Assembly (NCBI GenBank): GCA_964510525.1
Contig: CAZECE010000060.1
Span: 1-64,000 of the forward strand
Direction of reading: 5' to 3'
From: CAZECE01 sp964510525
GTDB taxonomy: Bacteria > Pseudomonadota > Gammaproteobacteria > Pseudomonadales > JANQJO01
DNA: 64,000 nucleotides
The notes under the pieces were generated by a model. That model had not been told where the DNA came from, did not search any database, and saw nothing but the letters and a program-made list of their open reading frames with translations. Positions 59,235-64,000 of this stretch are shown here, piece after piece; the first letter of the stretch is position 1, and each line of letters starts with the position of its first letter. A program made the translations under genes and the position numbers.

Positions 59235-61163
59235 TTACAAAGTATCCGCTTGCCCAATGCCCCTTGGGTCGCTGGCTGCGGTGATTTCGCCGTTGCTTAG
59301 ATCCCAGTGAATGGCGTGCATGTTGCCATAGCGTCGATTGATGTTTTTTAATTCGTGCCCCAACTTGTTAAGCTGCTCTTTTTCCGCCTCCGTGAAGGTG
59401 TCGGGTTCGTGCTGAATCTGGTCTGGAAAAAATTGGTGATGAAAGCGTTTGCGGCTGACCCAGTCTGAAACGGGTTTATTGGAAGTGGCTTCCAAAATAC
59501 CTAAAAGCACCATGGTAATGATGCGACTGCCACCGGGTGTGCCTAGGATACTGATGCTGTGCTCATTTTCAATGAAAGTAGGGCTCATGCTCGAAAGCGG
59601 GCGTTTGCCGGGAGCAATGGCATTGGCGCCAGAGCCAATCAAGCCGTAGGCATTGGGCGAACCCGGCGCTGCATCAAAGTCATCCATTTCATCATTCAGA
59701 AGTACCCCGGTTTTGCCTGCGACAAAACCGGAACCAAAAGGCAGATTAATACTGAGCGTTGCGGAAACTCGATTGCCTTCACGGTCTAATACGGAAAAAT
59801 GCGTGGTGTGCAGGCCTTTGGTGGGCTGAGCATTCAAGTGTTCCTGTTCTTCTGAGGTCAGTAATGTGGTGCTGGGTGTGCTTTTATTTTGATTAAAGGA
59901 CGCCATTTGTTTTTTTGAAAACACAGTGTTGAGTAAACGGTCTTTAGGGATCAAAACAAAATCTTCATCCCCCAACCAAAGGCTGCGAGTACGGTAAGCG
60001 CGACGCATCACTTCAGCAATGAGATGCACCTGTTCTACAGCGTCCATTGATTCAAGATCAAAGGCTTCGAGCATGTTCAGCATCTGCACCAATAAAATGC
60101 CGCCAGAGGAGGGGGGCGAGGCTGAGACAATGGTATTACCTTTGTACTGGCCGACAATGGGGGCACGCTCAATGACTTGATAGGCTTCGAGATCAAAGGG
60201 TTCCCAAATGCCGCCCGCGGCTTGAACGCTGCGAATCAGCTCCTTGGCGACAGGCCCTGAGTAAAATCCCGCATGGCCTTTTTTGGCAAGGAAGCGCAAG
60301 GTTTTTGCTAGGTTTCTTTGAACGATGGTGTCATTTAGTTGGGGCGGTTGGTTATCTTTCAGAAAAATGGCGCGTGTTTCAGGGTAACGCTGCATAACTT
60401 CAAGACGATACTGAAGTAAGCGCAAATAGACACGATCAACTGGGAAACCGTTTTTTGCCAATTCAATTGCTGGTTTCAACGTTTCTTTGAGTGGTAAGTT
60501 GCCGTAGTGTTCAGCGAGATGGACAAGTGCAGCAGGCTGTCCGGGAATGCCCGCTGATGTTGCGCCGTTAATGGCTTGATCACGAATCACGGTTTGGGTG
60601 TCCGGGTCTAAATACAGCGTTGGCGTTGCCGCCATTGGGGCTTTTTCGCGAGCATCCACCATCACGGTTTTTTTATCTTTGGCAGTGTGCAGCAGCCAAA
60701 AACCACCGCCACCGAGGCCGGCACTGTAGGGTTCGACAACGCCTAATACCGCGGCGACAGTAATGGCGGCATCAAAAGCGTTACCGCCTTGCTTTAAGGT
60801 ATCAAGACCAGCCTGAGTAGCCAGAGGGTGAGCACTGGCAATAGCGGCTTGATTGGGTTTGGGGGCAGGCTGAGTGGCAAGAGGTTCTATTGAAGAGGCG
60901 GTTGCATAAGCCGATTGGGAGAAAAATACGAACGAAAAGGCACAGAAAAATCCGGCCGTGGCGCCGCTAGTTGATGGTGATCGAAGGGATCGTATTGGTA
61001 AGCGTTTTTTTGGCTGTGAGGTGATGGTATTTCGTGAGCAGCTCTTCTTGAGTTTCAGAGTGATTGGGGTCAAGCGGGATGCAATCAACTGGGCAAACGC
61101 CCTGACATTGAGGCACATCAAAATGGCCAACGCACTCAGTGCAAAGAGTTGGGTCGATTTCAT
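59235..61163 (-). CDS. ggt: Gamma-glutamyltranspeptidase (start uncertain)
   Basis: GGT cleaves and transfers gamma-glutamyl groups of glutathione in the periplasm and self-processes into two subunits. Motifs include HPLATQAGLDTLKQGGNAFDAA, GLGGGGFWLL, PPSSGGILLVQMLNML, the processing site TTHFSV (new N-terminal Thr nucleophile) and GFVAGKTGVLLNDEMDDF; GTPGGSRIITMVLLGIL is near the end. A signal-like segment GFFCAFSFVFFSQSAYA sits 70-86 residues after ATG 61163. All ATG/GTG/TTG codons in frame before it (ATG 61163, TTG 61088, TTG 61073) are inside the ferredoxin gene. I report ATG 61163, but the true start is unresolved. Confidence 0.85.
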   Translation of the reverse strand: MKSTQLFALSALAILMCLNVRAFAQLIASRLTPITLKLKKSCSRNTITSQPKKRLPIRSLRSPSTSGATAGFFCAFSFVFFSQSAYATASSIEPLATQPAPKPNQAAIASAHPLATQAGLDTLKQGGNAFDAAITVAAVLGVVEPYSAGLGGGGFWLLHTAKDKKTVMVDAREKAPMAATPTLYLDPDTQTVIRDQAINGATSAGIPGQPAALVHLAEHYGNLPLKETLKPAIELAKNGFPVDRVYLRLLQYRLEVMQRYPETRAIFLKDNQPPQLNDTIVQRNLAKTLRFLAKKGHAGFYSGPVAKELIRSVQAAGGIWEPFDLEAYQVIERAPIVGQYKGNTIVSASPPSSGGILLVQMLNMLEAFDLESMDAVEQVHLIAEVMRRAYRTRSLWLGDEDFVLIPKDRLLNTVFSKKQMASFNQNKSTPSTTLLTSEEQEHLNAQPTKGLHTTHFSVLDREGNRVSATLSINLPFGSGFVAGKTGVLLNDEMDDFDAAPGSPNAYGLIGSGANAIAPGKRPLSSMSPTFIENEHSISILGTPGGSRIITMVLLGILEATSNKPVSDWVSRKRFHHQFFPDQIQHEPDTFTEAEKEQLNKLGHELKNINRRYGNMHAIHWDLSNGEITAASDPRGIGQADTL

Positions 61164-61254
61164 AAATCTCAGGCCCTTGGTAAATGGCTTCATTGGGACA
61201 AACTGGCTCACAAACGTCGCAGTTTATACATTCATCAGTGATAATTAAAGCCAT
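60967..61254 (-). CDS. YfhL-family 2[4Fe-4S] ferredoxin
   Basis: The 95-residue protein is a dicluster ferredoxin: the first cluster motif is CINCDVCEPVCP and the second CTECVGHFDVPQCQGVCPVDC, with the insert between Cys residues typical of the YfhL/Allochromatium-type ferredoxins. A C-terminal tail of about 30 residues follows. It transfers low-potential electrons; the partner is unknown. In Pseudomonas it lies between ggt and coaD; here coaD is gone and rsmD follows upstream. Its 3' part overlaps the ggt frame out of phase by at least 107 bp. Confidence 0.92.
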   Translation of the reverse strand: MALIITDECINCDVCEPVCPNEAIYQGPEIYEIDPTLCTECVGHFDVPQCQGVCPVDCIPLDPNHSETQEELLTKYHHLTAKKTLTNTIPSITIN

Positions 61255-61347
61255 CTTAAAGCCATGTTAAAGACAGTGCCGAAGTGGGTATTATTTTCTG
61301 GTCGAATCAATATATGGTTAGAATTTTAGCACAGAGAGGCGGCTGAG

Positions 61348-61971
61348 TTAGGATGGCGTCATCAAAGAAAGTAAATTCAGGCTAACATCACCAATGGTTT
61401 TTTCTTTTTCCAAATGCCATGCCGGATTCAAATGCCATGCCGGATTGAAGGAAAGAGGGGCGCTTGAGGTTTTGGCGGCTTCAAGATAAACCCGTCCTTT
61501 GGAACTTAGCCATGAGTGCTGGTGAATCAAGTCCAGTATGGATGGGCTCAGGTTGGGTTGGTTGAACGGTGGATCTAAAAAAATGAGATCGAATGAGTCA
61601 GATGGTTGTGTGTTGAGCCATTGAATAGCGGATGCTTGGAGGACTTGAGCGCGTTCTTTCAACAGCTCGGTTTCAGAAAGCGATAAGGCTTTTGCCAGAT
61701 TTAGCTCGGCGAGATTTTTGTTGAGTTGGTTAAAGGCGTGTTTGTCTGACTCGATCCAAGTGACATGCGCTGCTCCACGAGAAAGTGCTTCCAACCCCAA
61801 AGCGCCAGATCCGGCAAAAGCATCCAGACAGCGGGCGCCAGGCAAATAAGGCGCTAACCAGTTAAATAGGGTTTCTCGAACGCGATTGCTGGTGGGCCTT
61901 AGATCGGGGCGGTCGATGACTTTTACTTTACGCCCTCTGAGTTGCCCGCCAATGATTCGTATGTCAGCCAT
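61348..61971 (-). CDS. rsmD: 16S rRNA (guanine-966-N2)-methyltransferase RsmD
   Basis: RsmD methylates G966 of 16S rRNA. The 207-residue protein has IIGGQLRGRKVKV, RPTSNRVRETLFNWL, the SAM motif LDAFAGSGALGLEALSRGA and the catalytic FLDPPFN. Near the C-terminus NPAWHL occurs twice in tandem because of an exact 18-bp duplication, making the protein slightly longer than E. coli RsmD (198). It follows the M16 peptidase gene at once (61971/61972) on the minus strand. Confidence 0.96.
   Translation of the reverse strand: MADIRIIGGQLRGRKVKVIDRPDLRPTSNRVRETLFNWLAPYLPGARCLDAFAGSGALGLEALSRGAAHVTWIESDKHAFNQLNKNLAELNLAKALSLSETELLKERAQVLQASAIQWLNTQPSDSFDLIFLDPPFNQPNLSPSILDLIHQHSWLSSKGRVYLEAAKTSSAPLSFNPAWHLNPAWHLEKEKTIGDVSLNLLSLMTPS
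61411..61446 (-). repeat. Exact 18-bp tandem duplication in rsmD
   Basis: caaatgccatgccggatt occurs at 61411-61428 and 61429-61446 with no mismatch, adding one extra NPAWHL to RsmD in frame. Lack of divergence suggests a recent slippage event or a variable site. Confidence 0.85.
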
Positions 61972-63567
61972 TTATTCTGGTTTTTCAGGGCCCAGTGTAA
62001 TGATCAGCCAGCTAGTCGTTCCGTCATGGTTCTCTGCAGGGTTAAAACGTTTTTGCCAAGCATTTTTCACGGTATCCAAACGGGTATCTGACACATCAAG
62101 CAAAAATCGAGTGAGCCTTTCCAAAGGCATCTGATAGAACCCCATGTTGCCAATAAATCCCAACTGACTGGCGTTGCTGGCCAACAGCATGGGATGGCCA
62201 TTGATGATGTTAGTTTTGACATCAAGCAGTTGTTTTTCAGTAGGCCCTTCGGCGATGAATGCGTTGAGTGTGTCTAGGCTGACCGTTAACGCATTGGTGG
62301 CCTGATCGTTTTCTGTTTTGAGATCCAACCAAAAGGGTCCTAGTTGTTGCATCCCGACGAAGGTGCTGTAAACACTATATGCCAGCCCTCGATCTTGTCG
62401 AATCGCTTGGTTCAACAGGGAGGCAAAGCCGCTGCCACCCAATATTTCATTGCCAACATAAAACGGAACGTAGTCTTCAACAGTGCGCTTGAGGCCGAGC
62501 TGGGCCACACGAATGTGGGTTTGTTGACTGGGGTAATCGATGTGATGGTGCGAACCCGTTACCGGTTTCGGTTCTGGTAAAGTAGGAGCTTTTGTACCAG
62601 TTTTGAGTGAGTCTAATAAGGTATTGGCAATGTTCTGGGCGCGTTTAGGTTCAAGGGCACCAACGATGGCCACAGTAGCATTAGCCGACACATAAAACGT
62701 TTCGTAAAACGATTGGATATCAGTCTGCTCTATGGATTCTAAGCCCTCAACAGTGCCTTCGGTGGGAGAGCCGTAGGGATGTTCTGGAAATAAGTGTTGC
62801 CACATGGCTTTGTTGACCAAGGCACCAGGGTTTTGTTGTTGGTACTCCAAATAACGCAGCATTTGAGCTTTGATTCGGTCTATGGAATCTTGCGGGAAGG
62901 TTGGCCGGCTGATCAATTGTTCGGTAAGTGCTAAGGCGGCATCTTCGTATTGATTCAACTTTAAGGTGCGCAATGAAATCACGGCCATATCACGATGAGC
63001 GCTGGCACTGAATTGCGCTCCGATACTTTCAAACCGTTCGGCAATAGCCTCAACATCCAGCTCTTGCGTGCCTTCGTCGAACAGGGCGGCAGAGAGTTGC
63101 GCGAGCCCCGGTAAATCGCCATCCCGGGCGCTGCCGGCATTAAATATGAGGCGGATATCGACCATCGGGAGGTTCGGTGAGGGGACAAAATAAATGGGAG
63201 CGCCTGAGCTGTGTTGCCATTGTTGCACATCTAAAGACAGTAATTCGGGGTCTTTAAACGGCGTGTTTTTAAGAAGCGTCAGTAGCGTGTTTTCATCTGT
63301 TTTTTGGTAGCCTGTTTTTGGCTTTGCTTCTGGGGCGGTTTTTGCTTCTGGGGCGGTTTCTGCTTCTGGGATGGTTTCTGGTATTGTTTTTGTGGTGGCC
63401 TCTGGGCTGGAGGTGCTTTTGGGCGATAAGGCTTTTTCTAACGCATCAAAATCCCCGGTCTGAGATAAGATGGCAATTAAAATGGCGACGACAATGATGA
63501 TGATGTTGAGGGTTTTACGATTAAAACGGCTGGGTATAGGAAAACTCGAAGACGTTTTTCGGCTCAT
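61972..63567 (-). CDS. M16-family peptidase homologue lacking the HxxEH zinc motif
   Basis: The 531-residue protein has an N-terminal membrane anchor (LNIIIIVVAILIAILS), a repetitive PEAxTAPEAK linker (about residues 55-85) and two M16-type domains. These include VDIRLIFNAGSARDGDLPGLAQLSAALFDEGT, HLFPEHPYGSPTEG, VSANATVAIVGAL and EILGGSGFASLLNQAIRQDRGLAYSVYS. Where active members have HxxEH, this has QLSAAL, so it resembles the non-catalytic partner of two-gene M16 systems. The active partner normally encoded upstream is missing: metF is there instead. It probably needs a partner elsewhere or acts without proteolysis. Confidence 0.85.
   Translation of the reverse strand: MSRKTSSSFPIPSRFNRKTLNIIIIVVAILIAILSQTGDFDALEKALSPKSTSSPEATTKTIPETIPEAETAPEAKTAPEAKPKTGYQKTDENTLLTLLKNTPFKDPELLSLDVQQWQHSSGAPIYFVPSPNLPMVDIRLIFNAGSARDGDLPGLAQLSAALFDEGTQELDVEAIAERFESIGAQFSASAHRDMAVISLRTLKLNQYEDAALALTEQLISRPTFPQDSIDRIKAQMLRYLEYQQQNPGALVNKAMWQHLFPEHPYGSPTEGTVEGLESIEQTDIQSFYETFYVSANATVAIVGALEPKRAQNIANTLLDSLKTGTKAPTLPEPKPVTGSHHHIDYPSQQTHIRVAQLGLKRTVEDYVPFYVGNEILGGSGFASLLNQAIRQDRGLAYSVYSTFVGMQQLGPFWLDLKTENDQATNALTVSLDTLNAFIAEGPTEKQLLDVKTNIINGHPMLLASNASQLGFIGNMGFYQMPLERLTRFLLDVSDTRLDTVKNAWQKRFNPAENHDGTTSWLIITLGPEKPE
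63325..63378 (-). repeat. Three 18-bp tandem units encoding the M16 linker
   Basis: Units at 63325-63342, 63343-63360 and 63361-63378 (consensus tgcttctggggcggtttt, the third diverged) encode PEAKTA/PEAETA hexapeptides in the periplasmic linker between membrane anchor and M16 domain. Length variation between strains would be expected. Confidence 0.75.
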
Positions 63568-63611
63568 GGGCGACTAACCTTGCAAGGGGTTAAAAGGGAA
63601 TGGTGCAAGTG

Positions 63612-64000
63612 TTAAATAAGTTTTAAAGCTTTGCAAATATCGAGGCTGGGTTGGGCTTTATTCAATGTGTAAAAATGCAAGCCTGGCAGGTTGAGTTCAA
63701 GGAGCTGTTCGCACAAACGAGCCACGACCTCTAGGCCAAAGTCTTGCAAACTGGCTGCATCATCACCAAAAGCTTGTAAACGTTTTTCCAGCCAGCGGGG
63801 AATGTCCGCACCGCAAGCGCTGGAAAAGCGAGCCAGTTTTTCATAATTGGTGATCGGCATGATGCCAGGTACGATGGGGGCTGTAATCCCAATTTGCTCG
63901 GCGCGGTTGAGAAAATCTACGTAAGCATCGATGTTAAAAAAGTATTGCGTGATGATGCTGTCGGCTCCAGCATCCACTTTTTCTTTTAAATGCATCAAGT
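63612..64000 (-). CDS. metF: 5,10-methylenetetrahydrofolate reductase, C-terminal part
   Basis: The frame runs off the right edge; about 129 residues are visible. KEKVDAGADSIITQYFFNIDAYVDFLNRA and VPGIMPITNYEKLARFSSACGADIP are the hallmark C-terminal motifs of the FAD-dependent MTHFR barrel, followed by GLHFYTLNKAQPSLDI near the end. It supplies 5-methyl-THF for methionine synthesis. It ends 45 bp upstream of the M16 homologue. In Pseudomonas metF is next to ahcY, so this junction is different. The start and any neighbour lie outside the window. Confidence 0.95.
   Translation of the reverse strand, partial: LMHLKEKVDAGADSIITQYFFNIDAYVDFLNRAEQIGITAPIVPGIMPITNYEKLARFSSACGADIPRWLEKRLQAFGDDAASLQDFGLEVVARLCEQLLELNLPGLHFYTLNKAQPSLDICKALKLI

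Noticed and set aside
62778..62800. H-L-F-P-E-H in the M16 homologue as a zinc motif
   Set aside because: It has spacing HxxxEH rather than HxxEH and corresponds to the conserved downstream FPxHPYG segment of the family, not the metal site.
1..64000. CRISPR arrays, tRNA/rRNA genes, insertion sequences, phage genes
   Set aside because: No regularly spaced repeats, cloverleaf-like sequences, transposase-like frames or integrase-like proteins were seen in either strand.

Overview
The window is chromosomal DNA of a gammaproteobacterium of the Pseudomonadales/Oceanospirillales type, probably marine. This is inferred from gene order and proteins. The recN-grpE-dnaK-dnaJ-dapB-carAB-greA-rlmE-ftsH-folP block, hemCDXY next to argH and cyaA, lptM-lysA-dapF followed by a SutA homologue, fmt-rsmB-trkA, rph/pyrE/argB/long AlgC/coaBC/rpmBG and ggt-ferredoxin-rsmD all follow the Pseudomonas-type arrangement. 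No rRNA, tRNA, CRISPR array, insertion sequence or prophage is visible. Nearly all bases are coding and I found no convincing Rho-independent terminators.

Layout. 1-850: the 3' end of a small exported-type protein, then decayed toxin-antitoxin (TA) genes. 852-16268: recN, and divergently the heat-shock chaperones, then lysine/arginine/pyrimidine biosynthesis (dapB, carAB), greA, rlmE, ftsH and folP. 16306-22586 (minus): acs, then a periplasmic binding protein overlapping a large hybrid histidine kinase that carries a LOV-like PAS domain. 22767-26199: envelope genes and a diguanylate cyclase. 26203-30374 (minus): hemCDXY. 30476-38428: truD, an intact TacAT-type TA pair, argH, cyaA with a structured leader, then two more decayed TA loci around a VOC protein. 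38607-40896: lptM-lysA-dapF. 40920-47327 (minus): sutA, a soluble histidine kinase, trkH, trkA, rsmB, fmt. 47509-51147: zwf, rph, pyrE and a coiled-coil protein. 51188-55963 (minus): argB, algC, coaBC. 56165-59215: rpmB, rpmG, a fatty-acid desaturase (minus), mutM and a small exported protein. 59235-64000 (minus): ggt, ferredoxin, rsmD, an inactive-type M16 peptidase homologue and the 3' part of metF.

The most notable features are: (i) a substrate-binding protein/LOV-like hybrid kinase pair with no transporter genes, preceded by an 11-bp perfect inverted repeat; (ii) a cyaA leader in which an ACCTC segment can pair either with a hairpin arm or with the Shine-Dalgarno; (iii) five TA loci at different stages of decay, with a shared ATGTAC/GTACAT palindromic core at two of them and in the hemC-truD gap; (iv) a ggt gene whose only usual start codons lie out of phase inside the ferredoxin gene. 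Several genes normally present in these syntenic blocks (yhbY, glmM, cyaY, xerC, dut, radC, coaD, the active M16 partner) are missing here.
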